From Sulfuricella sp035530375 (lineage in GTDB: Bacteria; Pseudomonadota; Gammaproteobacteria; Burkholderiales; Sulfuricellaceae), in contig DATKUY010000057.1 of NCBI GenBank assembly GCA_035530375.1, positions 62,001 through 126,000 on the forward strand: a stretch of DNA of 64,000 bases, written 5' to 3'. The position numbers and the translations under genes were made by a program. This document shows, in pieces, positions 1 to 9,551 of the stretch. The notes beneath the pieces were generated by a model that was not told the DNA's origin, ran no database searches, and worked only from the letters and a program-made list of their open reading frames with translations. The first letter of the stretch is position 1; each line of letters opens with the position of its first letter.

Positions 1-2
1 AT

Positions 3-614
3 GCCGATTCCCGGCATGAAACCATCGCCGCTTTTTACCGTGAGGGCACGGTGCTGTCCCGGCTGGTGCAAGACGTTTCCAGCGGAATGCGCTTGATTCC
101 CGGGCACATGGAGTTATCGAAGATCGACGCGCTATACGGAAAAAGCGTGAGCATTTCGTCGCGTTTGCGCGAGGGGCTGCAGGAAAGTCTGGCATGGGAA
201 GACAGCCCGATTCTGATCGACTGTTGCCCGATGCTCGGCGTATTGTCGCTGAACGCGATTTTTGCCGCCGACCGGGTGCTGATCCCCGTGTCGGCGGATT
301 TCCTGTCGATGCAGGGGGTGGAGCGCCTGGACGCCGCGCTGAACGTGTTGGAGAACGTGCTCAAACGCAAAATCGAGCGCAAGGTGGTGATAACCCGTTT
401 TGATTCCCGCCGGAAGTTTTCGCATCGCGTCCATGAACAATTGCTGGCGCGCTATGGGGATAATCTGTGTGAAACGCGCATATCGGAAAATGTCAGCTTG
501 GCGGAGGGCCCGGAGCAAGGCAAGAGCGTGTTTGATTTTGCTCCTCATAGCCAGGGAGCGAAGGATTACATGGCGCTGACGGCGGAATTGCTGGAAAAAG
601 GATTCATCCAGTAG
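3..614 (+). CDS. ParA/MinD-family ATPase, 5' end cut by the window
   Basis: The frame is open from the first bases, so the start and the Walker A P-loop lie outside the window. What remains is about 203 residues of a ParA-like deviant Walker ATPase. It has a Walker B-like strand ILIDCCPMLG followed by the AADRVLIPVSADFLSMQGV segment typical of ParA/Soj proteins, which position chromosomes, plasmids or large protein assemblies on the nucleoid. The C-terminal part (VITRFDSRRKFSHRV) matches the region after the second switch. It converges with the response regulator gene on the other strand. The specific cargo cannot be told without the upstream gene. Confidence 0.8.
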   Translation, partial: ADSRHETIAAFYREGTVLSRLVQDVSSGMRLIPGHMELSKIDALYGKSVSISSRLREGLQESLAWEDSPILIDCCPMLGVLSLNAIFAADRVLIPVSADFLSMQGVERLDAALNVLENVLKRKIERKVVITRFDSRRKFSHRVHEQLLARYGDNLCETRISENVSLAEGPEQGKSVFDFAPHSQGAKDYMALTAELLEKGFIQ

Positions 615-640
615 CAAGGCGTATTTCGCCCCACCTTGCT
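613..640 (+). terminator. Possible weak hairpin after the parA-like gene
   Basis: A 7-bp stem (agcaagg / ccttgct) with a 14-nt loop directly follows the stop codon. There is no T-tract, so it is only a weak candidate for a transcription end. A perfect 14-bp palindrome (ggcatcgcgatgcc, 647-660) lies just beyond, between the two convergent genes. Confidence 0.25.
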
Positions 641-672
641 CCATGCGGCATCGCGATGCCTGAGTCGCGGCG

Positions 673-1314
673 TTATGCCGTGCCGGATTTTCGGGCCAGA
701 CCGTGTTTCAGGGCAAAAGTAGCAACTTGCACCCGGTTGTCGAGCTCGAGTTTCTCCAGAATGCTGCGCAGATGGTTGCGCACCGTGTTGTCGGAGAGCC
801 CTAACTGTTCCCCCATCGCCTTGTTGCTCAAACCCAGAGCCACCAGGCCGACAATCTCCGTTTCGCGGGACGAAAGTTTGCTGCAGGCGTCTGGCAGCGC
901 CATTTCCCGCATGCTTTCATCCAGTACCGGGGTGTGGAGCGATCCCCCCCCCTGAGTAACGGCGGATATCGCTTGAAAAATTTGCGCCGGCTCGCTGGTT
1001 TTTAAAACATAGCCATCAACACCTTGCCGGATGGCCTCCCGGATTTCGTGCGCTTCCTCCGCGCTGGTCAGCATAATCACCTTGATGCCGTATCGTCGCA
1101 GTTCGGGAATCAGGGCCAGTCCATCTTCATCGCGCAGGTTGCGGTCCAGCAGGGCCGCCTCGGCTCTGCCGCCCTCCTTAAGCCAGTCCAGAACGTTGCC
1201 TATCGTGGCGAACTGACCGACAACCGCGATGCCCTCTTCACTGGTTTCAAGCAGGTAGGACAATCCCTTGCGAAACAGCGGGTGATCGTCGATCAGGATG
1301 ACGGAAATGCTCAT
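673..1314 (-). CDS. NarL/FixJ-type response regulator with LuxR HTH
   Basis: Two-domain response regulator of 213 residues. The receiver domain shows the acidic pair D9-D10, the phospho-acceptor D57 in ALLDRNL, T83 and K105. A LuxR-type helix-turn-helix follows at about residues 146-205 (SSRETEIVGLVALGLSNKAM, then DNTVRNHL). Such proteins bind DNA after phosphorylation by a partner histidine kinase and change transcription. No kinase gene is adjacent. The next gene in the same direction, dsbA, ends 19 bp upstream of this start, so co-transcription is possible. Targets cannot be inferred from the sequence. Confidence 0.92.
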   Translation of the reverse strand: MSISVILIDDHPLFRKGLSYLLETSEEGIAVVGQFATIGNVLDWLKEGGRAEAALLDRNLRDEDGLALIPELRRYGIKVIMLTSAEEAHEIREAIRQGVDGYVLKTSEPAQIFQAISAVTQGGGSLHTPVLDESMREMALPDACSKLSSRETEIVGLVALGLSNKAMGEQLGLSDNTVRNHLRSILEKLELDNRVQVATFALKHGLARKSGTA

Positions 1315-1333
1315 GACAGGCGGTTTTACAGGC

Positions 1334-1993
1334 CTACTTGCTGGCGTGCTCCGGCCTTGCCTTCTTGATCAGCTGATCGAGGGTGGACAGCAAGCCGGCG
1401 TGGCCACCGGCAGCCGATACCGAGGTGCGGAATTTGCCATCCACAATGAGGGTGGGAACCCCGCTGACGCCATAGGCCTGGGTCAGCTGTTTCGAGCGCA
1501 GAGCCTCGCTCTGGACGGAAAATGAGTTGTACGTGTCGGCAAATTTTTTCCGGTTGACGCCGTGTTTTTCAGCCCAGTCGAATACGGCATCGTCGTCGTC
1601 GAAACGCATGTGTTGTAAATGGATGGCATTGAAAAAGGCCTCATGCAGTTTTTCGGTCAGCCCCATGGCCTCGAAGGTAAAGTACGCCTTGGCCGAGGGC
1701 GCCCAGGAGGCGTTGAAAATTGCCGGCAAACGACGGAATACGACATCCTTGGGCAGATGTTTTGCCCATTTGTTGATTTCCGGCTCAAGATTAAAGCAGT
1801 GTGGGCAGACATAGGAAAAAATTTCCAGTACTTCGATTTTTTTGCCGGTTTCAACTGGCTGGGGCAGGGCGAGCAGTTCATATTCCCTGCCTGGTTGAAT
1901 GTCGGCTTTTGCCGTGAGTCCGGCGAGGGATAATGCGATGACCAGGAAAAGGCGTAGCGAAAAGAGGTGAAAGAGGCGGTTTGTGAAATTCAT
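1334..1993 (-). CDS. dsbA: Thiol:disulfide interchange protein DsbA
   Basis: Periplasmic thioredoxin-fold oxidase of 219 residues that introduces disulfide bonds into exported proteins. There is a signal peptide at about residues 1-30 (hydrophobic LRLFLVIALSLAGL, cleavage near AKA-D). The active site is CPHC at residues 63-66, and a cis-proline loop GVSGVPTLIV lies in the C-terminal part. It ends the argS-SPOR-dsbA run, all on the minus strand with short gaps, an order seen in many betaproteobacteria. Type IV pilins and c-type cytochromes are plausible clients. Confidence 0.93.
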   Translation of the reverse strand: MNFTNRLFHLFSLRLFLVIALSLAGLTAKADIQPGREYELLALPQPVETGKKIEVLEIFSYVCPHCFNLEPEINKWAKHLPKDVVFRRLPAIFNASWAPSAKAYFTFEAMGLTEKLHEAFFNAIHLQHMRFDDDDAVFDWAEKHGVNRKKFADTYNSFSVQSEALRSKQLTQAYGVSGVPTLIVDGKFRTSVSAAGGHAGLLSTLDQLIKKARPEHASK

Positions 1994-2028
1994 TGTCTGC
2001 TCCAGGATAATGATAATAAATCAGGCCG

Positions 2029-2652
2029 CTAATGCGCCGAGGCTTCGTGAATCTTGACCAGGCTGAATGGAATTTTGTTCTGCTCAAGCAGCGTGCGCGA
2101 GTGGGCGATTTCCTCGTCGTTGGCAAAAGGTCCGACCCGAACACGGTGCCAGACGCCCTTGTCGGGAACGCTGGTGGTCTGGATGCCCGCTTCCAGGCCG
2201 AGCAGGGCGAGCCGTGCTTTCATGTTGTCGGCCTCGGCGGCTGCCTGAAACGAACCGACCTGAAGAAAAAAGCTGTCTTTTGCGGCGCTCTCCTGCTTGG
2301 TCGCCTGCTTGATCTCCTTCTCGGAAACAGGTTCTTCGCTGCCGGGCAGGATGGTGTAGAAATCAAACCGGGGCTTGCCGCCGGGCTTGTCATTCTTGCC
2401 GGCAGGGTCGGCCACAACCGGCGCGGCCGGAGTCGCTTTTTGCGCATCAGCCGCATTTTTCTCCGGGGTTTTGGCCGAAACGGCCGGCGGCTTGTCGCGG
2501 CTGACGAAAGGCTTGGGGCTGAAATTGACATACAGGGCGACGCCGACCGCCACTGCGAGGCCGACAACCAGCCCGATCATGATGCCGGCAAATAATGGGT
2601 GGCCCTCTTTTTTTGGGGTGGAACGTTCAGATTTTTTGTAATCGCGGCTCAT
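2029..2652 (-). CDS. SPOR-domain inner-membrane protein (FtsN-like)
   Basis: A 207-residue bitopic membrane protein. A short cytoplasmic head is followed by one transmembrane helix (about 22-44), a low-complexity Ala/Pro/Lys linker and a C-terminal SPOR domain (about 127-203: DSFFLQVGSF, then WHRVRVGPF). SPOR domains bind glycan strands stripped of stem peptides at the division septum, and this layout resembles FtsN. It sits 15 bp downstream of argS and upstream of dsbA. Assignment to FtsN itself is likely by synteny but not certain, because many SPOR proteins share this architecture. Confidence 0.85.
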   Translation of the reverse strand: MSRDYKKSERSTPKKEGHPLFAGIMIGLVVGLAVAVGVALYVNFSPKPFVSRDKPPAVSAKTPEKNAADAQKATPAAPVVADPAGKNDKPGGKPRFDFYTILPGSEEPVSEKEIKQATKQESAAKDSFFLQVGSFQAAAEADNMKARLALLGLEAGIQTTSVPDKGVWHRVRVGPFANDEEIAHSRTLLEQNKIPFSLVKIHEASAH

Positions 2653-2667
2653 CGAGTTTTACCAGAC

Positions 2668-4389
2668 CTACATTTTTTTCGGGCAGCCAACGCCAAGCAG
2701 CGTCAGACCGTTGTGCAGCACCTGGCGGACAGCGGAAACCAGCGCCAGTCGAGCCATGCGCAGGCTGCTGTCGGCAACCAGAAACTGCTCCGCATTATAG
2801 TAACTGTGGAAGTCGCCAGCCAGATCCTTGAGATAATAGGCGATCAAATGGGGAGAAAGTTCCCGCGCCGCGCTTTCCACCACGCCGGGGTAGTCGCCCA
2901 GCAGATTCAGCAGCGCAAGTTCGTGCCCGCCGGTCAAGGCACCGGTTGCCGCACCGGCCAGCTCCGCCGCATCGCCGCCCCATTGCCCCAGCACGCTGCA
3001 GATGCGGGCGTGAGCATACTGGATGTAATACACCGGGTTTTCGTTGCTCTGCGATTTGGCCAGTTCCAGATCGAAATCAAGGTGCTGGTCGCTCTTGCGC
3101 AGCACGTAAAAAAACCGCGCCGCATCGTTGCCCACTTCCTCGCGCAGTTCGCGCAAAGTCACAAAATTGCCGCTGCGCGTGGACATCGGCAATTTTTCCT
3201 CGCCGCGCCAGAGCACGGCGAATTGCACCAGGGCAATGTCCAGCCGGTCGGCGTCCAGTCCCAGCGCCGTCAGCGCGCCTTTGACGCGGGCAATATAGCC
3301 ATGGTGATCGGCGCCCCAGATATTGATTACGCGCTCGAAGCCGCGCTCGAACTTGTTCAGGTGATAGGCAATGTCGGAGGCGAAGTAAGTGTAGAGGCCG
3401 TTCTCGCGCTGAACCACGCGGTCTTTCTCGTCGCCGAAGTGGGTGGAGCGGAACCATTTCGCGCCATCCTGCAGGTAGATGTGGCCGTGCTTCTCCAGCG
3501 TGGCGACGACGCGCTCCACCAGGCCGCTGTCGAACAGGGATTTTTCCGAAAACCAGGAATCGAATGTCACGCCGAACTCGGTCAGGTCGTTGCGGCAATC
3601 CCCCAGTTGTTCGGTCAGGGCAAAGTTGTGGATGTAGGCATAGTCCTCGCCCAGCAGGCTTTTGGCATTGGCGATAAGGGCGTCGAGGTGGCCTTCGGCA
3701 TCTTCCTCGTGGGCCGGCACGCTGTCCATGATGGCGCCCGGCTGGTGCACATAGCGTTCGCCGTGCGCTTCGTGAACCAGGCGCGCCATGTCGCGGACGT
3801 AATCGCCCTGATAGGCGTTGGCCGGAAAGGCGATGTGGACGCCATTCCATTCCAGGTAGCGCAGCCAGGTGGAGAGCGCCAGAATGTCCATCTGCCTGCC
3901 GGCATCGTTGACGTAGAACTCGCGGGAGACCTTGTAGCCGGCAGCGGCCAGCACGTTCGACAGGCTCATGCCGAATGCCGCGCCGCGCCCGTGGCCGACG
4001 TGCAGCGGGCCGGTCGGGTTGGCGGAAACGAATTCCACCTGGGTTTTTATTCCGTTGCCCAGGTCGTTGCAGCCATAGCCTTCGCCTTGCGCCAAAACCT
4101 GTTTGACCGCCAGTTGCTTGGCTGCCGACGTCAAAAACAGGTTGATGAAGCCGGCGCCGGCAACCTCGGTTTTTTCCACGTAGGGCGAAGCGGGCAGCGC
4201 GGCCAGCAGACGCGCCGCAATTTCCCGCGGATTGCCGCGCAACGGGCGCGCCAACTGCATTGCCAGATTGCAGGCAAAATCGCCATGCTGCACCTGTTTG
4301 GGGCGCGAGATTTCAAAAGCGACGCCGGATTGCTCCGGCGCGACCTGGCTTAATGCCTGGGTAAAAAGTTCGGTAAGATGGTGTTTCAA
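2668..4389 (-). CDS. argS: Arginyl-tRNA synthetase
   Basis: Class I aminoacyl-tRNA synthetase of 573 residues, charging tRNA-Arg with arginine in the cytoplasm. The N-terminal arginyl-tRNA-specific domain precedes the signature SANPTGPLHVGHGRG (HVGH at about 130-133). A degenerate KMSKS-like motif (KLPMSTRSGNFV) occurs at mid-protein, as usual for ArgRS, and a DALR anticodon-binding domain ends the protein. The apparent start is TTG at 4389; an in-frame TAG lies three codons upstream and no clear Shine-Dalgarno site is present. First gene of the argS-SPOR-dsbA run. Confidence 0.96.
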   Translation of the reverse strand: MKHHLTELFTQALSQVAPEQSGVAFEISRPKQVQHGDFACNLAMQLARPLRGNPREIAARLLAALPASPYVEKTEVAGAGFINLFLTSAAKQLAVKQVLAQGEGYGCNDLGNGIKTQVEFVSANPTGPLHVGHGRGAAFGMSLSNVLAAAGYKVSREFYVNDAGRQMDILALSTWLRYLEWNGVHIAFPANAYQGDYVRDMARLVHEAHGERYVHQPGAIMDSVPAHEEDAEGHLDALIANAKSLLGEDYAYIHNFALTEQLGDCRNDLTEFGVTFDSWFSEKSLFDSGLVERVVATLEKHGHIYLQDGAKWFRSTHFGDEKDRVVQRENGLYTYFASDIAYHLNKFERGFERVINIWGADHHGYIARVKGALTALGLDADRLDIALVQFAVLWRGEEKLPMSTRSGNFVTLRELREEVGNDAARFFYVLRKSDQHLDFDLELAKSQSNENPVYYIQYAHARICSVLGQWGGDAAELAGAATGALTGGHELALLNLLGDYPGVVESAARELSPHLIAYYLKDLAGDFHSYYNAEQFLVADSSLRMARLALVSAVRQVLHNGLTLLGVGCPKKM

Positions 4390-4608
4390 GGGCGGCTACT
4401 CGTACATAAAGGCCGTATTTTAACGGCTATTTGGCATCCCTGCACTAAAACTCCCGAGGAGGGCTAAAACGTTCGCTGTTATCGCTTCAAACAAGATTGC
4501 CCATTGGCGTTCAGAGCCGGTTTGGCGGCAGGCTGACCGCGGCGGAGGTCTCGCCCGCCCGGGCGCCATTGCATAACTTGCGAGGCAATGCGCAGGTAAA
4601 CCCCTGCA

Positions 4609-4637
4609 TTGACCATTGCGACAACCTAGACTAGACT
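4609..4637 (+). promoter_or_regulatory. Sigma-70-like promoter of the tetR-RND efflux operon
   Basis: TTGACC (4609-4614) and TAGACT (4632-4637) are separated by 17 bp, 36 bp upstream of the GTG start of the TetR gene. The -10 region overlaps a short direct repeat (tagactagact), a plausible site for autoregulation by the TetR protein. Confidence 0.55.
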
Positions 4638-4672
4638 GTCCATTCTATTTTGTTTGGGTTTCAAGGAGCATC

Positions 4673-5272
4673 GTGTCCAATCCGGAAGACAGCACCGACA
4701 CTCGTACGCGCCTGATCCAGGCGGCCAGGGAAGCCTTCATGGAGAGGGGTTACCGGGTCAGCGTGGATCGCATTGCGGCGCGTGCCGGCGTGGCGAAACA
4801 GACGCTCTACAATCACTTTCCAAGCAAGGATGATCTGTTCAGCGAAGCGGCCACCCTGGCTTCCGCCGCCATTATGGTTACGCTGGACGGCCAGACGGAC
4901 GATGTGCGCGCATCCCTGCTCCGCTTTGCCGCGTCTTTCCGCGAGAAGGTGCTGGGCGACGAGGGGCTGGCCATGTTCCGCGCCCTGACTGCCGAGACGA
5001 CCCGCTTCCCGGCGCTGGCACAGGCTTTCTTTGCCAAGGGCCCCGATCAGACTGCGTCCCGACTGGCAGATTTTCTTGGCCGTGCCATGGCCGACGGCCG
5101 CCTGCGCCAGGACGACTCGCGCCTCGCCGCGGAAATGCTGATGGGGATGCTCAGCGGCATCGAGCATGTACGCCGCCTTTGCACTGCCCCCCCGCCGGAA
5201 GTCGCGGAAAACACCCGAATCGCGCAGATCGTGGACTGCTTTCTGCGCGCCTATACGCCAATTAAAAATTGA
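4673..5272 (+). CDS. TetR/AcrR-family transcriptional regulator
   Basis: A 199-residue regulator with an N-terminal TetR helix-turn-helix (ARAGVAKQTLYNHFPSKDDL) and a divergent ligand-binding C-terminal domain. The GTG at 4673 is preferred as start because AAGGAG (4663-4668) lies just before it and the promoter lies upstream; a longer in-frame ATG at 4616 falls inside the promoter. It is followed 10 bp later by the periplasmic adaptor of an RND pump, so it most likely represses this efflux operon and releases it when an efflux substrate binds. The inducer is unknown. Confidence 0.9.
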   Translation: MSNPEDSTDTRTRLIQAAREAFMERGYRVSVDRIAARAGVAKQTLYNHFPSKDDLFSEAATLASAAIMVTLDGQTDDVRASLLRFAASFREKVLGDEGLAMFRALTAETTRFPALAQAFFAKGPDQTASRLADFLGRAMADGRLRQDDSRLAAEMLMGMLSGIEHVRRLCTAPPPEVAENTRIAQIVDCFLRAYTPIKN

Positions 5273-5282
5273 GGAATCCAAC

Positions 5283-6419
5283 ATGAAGCGAAAAATTCTG
5301 CTGATGTTTTTGCTCACGGCCGCACTTGCGGGCTGCGGTGACAAGGGCGACAAAAAGGCCGGCGGCGGCGCAGGCGGTTCGACCATGCCACCGCCGGAAG
5401 TCGACGTCATCGCTGTGGTGCCCGGCTCGGCCACGATCACCCAGGAACTGCCGGGCCGCCTGGAAGCCTTCCGCACCGCTCAGGTGCGGGCGCGGGTGGA
5501 GGGTATCGTCGAGAAGCGCCTGTTCGCCGAGGGAACGGATGTGAAGGCCGGCAGCACTCTGTTCCGCATCGATCCCCGCAACTACCAGGCTTCTTTCGAT
5601 GCGGCCAAGGCCGATCTGGCCGTCGCCAGCGTGACGCTGGAGCGCTACCAGCCCCTGCTTGAAATCAAGGCGGTGAGCCGGCAGGAAGTCGATCTGGCCG
5701 AGGCCAGGGTGAAACAGGCCGAAGCCGCGGTAACGCGCGCCCATCTCGACCTGGAGAACACCGCCGTGCCGGCGCCGATTTCCGGCCGCATCGGCCGCGC
5801 ACTGGTGACCGAGGGGGCGCTGGTGGGCAAAGGCGATGCGACTCATCTGGCCACCATCGAGCAGATCGACCCGATCTACGCCAACTTCACCCAGCCGGGC
5901 GGCGATCTGTTGCGCCTGAGGCAGGCCGTGAAAGCGGGCAAGCTCAAGGAGGCGGAGCGGGCCAAAGTGGAGCTGATCCTGGAAGACGGCAGCGTCTATC
6001 CGCTGCCGGGCAAGTTGTTGTTCTCGGATCTGGCCGTCGACCCGGCCACCGGCAGCGTCTCCTTGCGCGCCCTGTTTCCCAATCCCCGGCATGAATTGTT
6101 GCCCGGCACCTTTGCCCGCATCCGCTTCCCCGAAGCGATTGCCGACCAGGCCATTCGCGTACCCCAGCGCGCCGTTCAGTCCGGCCCGCAAGGGCAGTTC
6201 GTGATGGTGGTGGACGCCGAGGGCAAGGCCGCGCCCCGTCCGGTGAAAACCGGCGGCATGAGCGGCGGTGATTTCATCATCGCCGAGGGATTGAAGGGCG
6301 GCGAGCTGGTGATCGTCAACGGCCTGCAGAAGACGCGCCCCGGCGCCCCGGTAAAGGCCGTGCCGTGGAATCCGAACGCCATACCCGCCGCGCAGCCGAC
6401 GGCTGGCGCCAAGAAATAG
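5283..6419 (+). CDS. RND efflux periplasmic adaptor (membrane fusion) lipoprotein
   Basis: A 378-residue HlyD/AcrA-type adaptor. It has a lipoprotein signal peptide with lipobox LAGC (Cys18), so it is probably anchored in the inner membrane facing the periplasm. The barrel-sandwich, alpha-hairpin and beta-barrel regions are recognisable (RVEGIVEKRLFAEGTDVKAG; NTAVPAPISGRIGRALVTEG). It links the inner-membrane pump to the outer-membrane channel. The ATG at 5283 is chosen because it begins the lipoprotein signal after a GAGG-like site. It is the first structural gene of the pump; the next gene starts 9 bp after its stop. Confidence 0.93.
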   Translation: MKRKILLMFLLTAALAGCGDKGDKKAGGGAGGSTMPPPEVDVIAVVPGSATITQELPGRLEAFRTAQVRARVEGIVEKRLFAEGTDVKAGSTLFRIDPRNYQASFDAAKADLAVASVTLERYQPLLEIKAVSRQEVDLAEARVKQAEAAVTRAHLDLENTAVPAPISGRIGRALVTEGALVGKGDATHLATIEQIDPIYANFTQPGGDLLRLRQAVKAGKLKEAERAKVELILEDGSVYPLPGKLLFSDLAVDPATGSVSLRALFPNPRHELLPGTFARIRFPEAIADQAIRVPQRAVQSGPQGQFVMVVDAEGKAAPRPVKTGGMSGGDFIIAEGLKGGELVIVNGLQKTRPGAPVKAVPWNPNAIPAAQPTAGAKK

Positions 6420-6428
6420 GGGTAGCGT

Positions 6429-9400
6429 ATGTTCGCCAAATTCTTCATCGACCGCCCGGTCTTCGCCTGGGTGATCGCCCTGGTGATCCTGCTTGCCGGC
6501 GGTCTCGCCCTCAGGGGGCTGCCGCTTTCCCAGTACCCGGCAGTCGCCCCGCCTTCCATCGCCTTCAATATCACTTATCCGGGCGCTTCGGCCAAGGTGG
6601 TCGAGGATACGGTCACGGCCCTGATCGAGCAGGAAATGAACGGCATCGAACACCTGCTCTACATGGAGTCGGCTTCGGAACTGGGCACGGGCACCGTAAC
6701 CCTGACCTTCGAGCCCGGCACCAATATCGACATCGCCTCGGTGGAGGCACAAAACCGCTTCAAACGCATCGAGGCGCGCCTGCCCGACGACGTACGGCGG
6801 ATAGGGGTGCCGGTGACCAAGCCGTCGCGCAACTATGTGATGTTCGTCGCCCTTTATTCACCGGACAAGAGCCTGAAGGCGGTCGATCTCGGCAGTTTCG
6901 CCGCCGCCAGCGTGCTCGACCCGCTGCGGCGCGTCAAGGGTGTGGGCGAGGCGCTCCTGTTCGGCACCGAATACTCGATGCGCCTGTGGCTCCAGCCGGA
7001 GAAGCTGACCGCCTATAATCTTTCGCCCGGCGACGTTACTCGCGCGGTACGCGCCCAGAACGTGGATCTGGCAATCGGCGAGCTGGGGCAGGCGCCGGCA
7101 GCGGCCGGCCAGCAGATGAACGCGGTGATTGTCACGCGCAGCCGCCTGTCGTCTCCCGAGGAATTCGGCAATATTCTCGTCCGCACGCTGCCGGACGGTT
7201 CCGCCGTGCGGGTGAAGGACGTCGCCCGCGTCGAACTGGGTTCCCAGGACTACAACATCTTCGCCCGTCTGGACGGGCAGCCGGCCGCAGCCATCGCCAT
7301 CCGCGTGGCGCCCGACGGCAATGCGCTGGCCGTGGTCAAGGCGGTGCGCGCCAAAATGGCCGAGATGGCGCCATACTTTCCCAAAGGCGTGGCATGGGAA
7401 GTTCCCTATGACACCTCCCGCTTCGTCGACATTTCCATCAAGGAAGTGATGATGACTCTGGCGGAGGCTGTGGTGCTGGTGTTTCTGGTGATGTTTCTGT
7501 TCCTGGAAAATTTCCGTGCCACGCTCATCCCCACCATCGCCGTGCCTGTTGCCCTGACGGGTGCGCTGGCCGGGCTTTATGTGTTCGGCTACTCGATCAA
7601 TGTGCTGACCCTGTTTGCCATGGTGCTGGCCATCGGCATCGTGGTGGATGATGCCATCGTGGTGGTGGAGGCGGTCGAACGGATCATGAGAACGGAAGGG
7701 CTGGCGCCGCGGGAAGCCGCGCGCAAGGCGATGGACCAGATATTCAACGCCATTGTCGGCATCACCCTGGTGCTGTCGGCGGTGTTTGCGCCGATGATCT
7801 TCTTCGGCGGCTCGGTGGGGGTCATCTATCGCCAGTTCGCCGTGACGCTGATTCTCACCATGCTGTTCTCGGCGTTGATGGCGCTGACGCTGACGCCGGC
7901 CCTGTGCGCAACGCTGCTCAAGCACGAAGCGGGTGAAGAAAATTTGACCAGGGGATTTTTCGGCTGGTTCAATCGTTTCTTCGCCCGCACCACGCAAGGT
8001 TATCAATCCTGGGTCGCGCGCGCCCTGAAAAAAACCGGGCGCTACCTGCTGCTTTACGCCGCCATCATCGCCGCCGCAGGCGGGCTGCTGCTCCATCTCC
8101 CCGGCAGCTTTTTGCCCGATGAAGATCAGGGTTATTTCATCAACATGGTGCAACTGCCGCCGGGCGCATCGCAGGAACGTACCATCGAGGTGCTTCACCG
8201 GGTGGAGCAGTATTATCTCAAGCAACCGGAAGTGGCCAACGTCATCGGCGTGGTCGGGTTTTCGTTCTTTGGCCGGGGGCAGAATGCGGCTCTCGCGTTT
8301 GTCCGGCTCAAGGACTGGGACGTGCGCAAAAGCCCGGACCAATCCTCCACGGCGCTGGTCCGGCGCGCCAATATGGCGCTGTTCCAGATCAAGCAGGCGA
8401 TGATTTTTGCCGTCAATCCGCCGCCGATTCCGGAACTTGCCTCTACCGGCGGCTTCGACTTCCGCTTGCAGGACCGAGCCGGCCTCGGCCGCGAAAAACT
8501 GCTGGAGGCGCGCAACATGGCGCTGGGAATGGCCGGGCAGAACCATGATCTTGCCGGTGTGCGCCCGGAAGGCCAGGAAGCCGGGCCGCAGCTGTTGCTC
8601 GACATCGACCGGCGCAAGGCCGAAACCCTGGGGGTGAGCATCGCCGATCTCAACGAGACCCTGCAATCCACCCTGGGCGTGGCTTATATCAACGACTTCG
8701 AACGGCAGGGTCGGATCCTGCGCGTGCAAATGCAGGCGGAAGCCGACCTGCGCACCACGCCGGAGAAGCTCCTGCGCCTGTCGGTCAGAAACCGGGACGG
8801 CGGCATGGTGCCGCTTGCCGAACTGGTCACGCCGCGCTGGATCGTCGGTTCGCCCAAACTGGATCGCTACAACGGCCTGCCGGCGATGAAAATCGCCGGC
8901 GGCCCGGCTCCCGGCCACAGCACCGGCGAGGCCATGCAGACGATGGAAGACCTGGCCAAAAAATTGCCGCCGGGATTCGGCTTCGAATGGTCCGGCACTT
9001 CGTTCGAGGAGAAGCTTTCCGGCAGTCAGGCGCCCTTCCTGTTCGCGCTGTCGCTGCTGGTGGTTTTCCTCGCATTGGCCGCGTTGTATGAAAGCTGGTC
9101 CATTCCCTTTGCCGTGATCCTGGTCGTGCCGTTGGGCATCTTCGGCGCGACCCTGGCGGTCACGTTGCGCGGCTTGCCCAACGATGTCTATTTCAAGGTC
9201 GGCCTGATCGCCATCATCGGGCTGTCGAGCAAGAACGCCATCCTGATCATCGAGTTCGCCCGTGACTTGCAGGAGCGCGGCATGGGCCTGGTCGAGGCGA
9301 CGCTCGAAGCCTGTCGCCTGCGTTTCCGCCCGATTCTGATGACCTCTTTCGCCTTCATTCTGGGCGTGCTGCCGCTGGCGATTTCAACCGGCGCCGGCGC

Positions 9401-9551
9401 CAACAGCCGGCACGCCATCGGCACCGGCGTCATCGGCGGCATGCTCGCAGCCACCTTCCTGGCGATATTCCTGGTACCGGTGTTTTTCGTGGTGGTGCGA
9501 AAGATATTCCCCGGCCATCCCCGCCATCATCGGGAGAACGATCATGCGTAA
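6429..9551 (+). CDS. RND efflux transporter, HAE1 (AcrB/MexB) family
   Basis: A 1040-residue proton-driven multidrug exporter of normal family length. Features are the N-terminal FFIDRPVFAWVIALVILLAG helix, two large periplasmic porter loops, and twelve predicted membrane helices in two halves. The proton-relay acidic pair lies in GIVVDDAIVVVEAVERI (about residues 403-418), and GLSSKNAILIIEFARDL marks the second half. It forms a trimer that takes substrates from the periplasm and outer leaflet. It lies between the adaptor and outer-membrane genes and overlaps the latter by 8 bp, so the operon is tetR-adaptor-pump-channel. Confidence 0.96.
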   Translation: MFAKFFIDRPVFAWVIALVILLAGGLALRGLPLSQYPAVAPPSIAFNITYPGASAKVVEDTVTALIEQEMNGIEHLLYMESASELGTGTVTLTFEPGTNIDIASVEAQNRFKRIEARLPDDVRRIGVPVTKPSRNYVMFVALYSPDKSLKAVDLGSFAAASVLDPLRRVKGVGEALLFGTEYSMRLWLQPEKLTAYNLSPGDVTRAVRAQNVDLAIGELGQAPAAAGQQMNAVIVTRSRLSSPEEFGNILVRTLPDGSAVRVKDVARVELGSQDYNIFARLDGQPAAAIAIRVAPDGNALAVVKAVRAKMAEMAPYFPKGVAWEVPYDTSRFVDISIKEVMMTLAEAVVLVFLVMFLFLENFRATLIPTIAVPVALTGALAGLYVFGYSINVLTLFAMVLAIGIVVDDAIVVVEAVERIMRTEGLAPREAARKAMDQIFNAIVGITLVLSAVFAPMIFFGGSVGVIYRQFAVTLILTMLFSALMALTLTPALCATLLKHEAGEENLTRGFFGWFNRFFARTTQGYQSWVARALKKTGRYLLLYAAIIAAAGGLLLHLPGSFLPDEDQGYFINMVQLPPGASQERTIEVLHRVEQYYLKQPEVANVIGVVGFSFFGRGQNAALAFVRLKDWDVRKSPDQSSTALVRRANMALFQIKQAMIFAVNPPPIPELASTGGFDFRLQDRAGLGREKLLEARNMALGMAGQNHDLAGVRPEGQEAGPQLLLDIDRRKAETLGVSIADLNETLQSTLGVAYINDFERQGRILRVQMQAEADLRTTPEKLLRLSVRNRDGGMVPLAELVTPRWIVGSPKLDRYNGLPAMKIAGGPAPGHSTGEAMQTMEDLAKKLPPGFGFEWSGTSFEEKLSGSQAPFLFALSLLVVFLALAALYESWSIPFAVILVVPLGIFGATLAVTLRGLPNDVYFKVGLIAIIGLSSKNAILIIEFARDLQERGMGLVEATLEACRLRFRPILMTSFAFILGVLPLAISTGAGANSRHAIGTGVIGGMLAATFLAIFLVPVFFVVVRKIFPGHPRHHRENDHA

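Noticed and set aside
2599..4353. A 584-codon open frame opposite argS
   Set aside because: Antisense to a clear argS with no domains or ribosome site; explained by codon bias.
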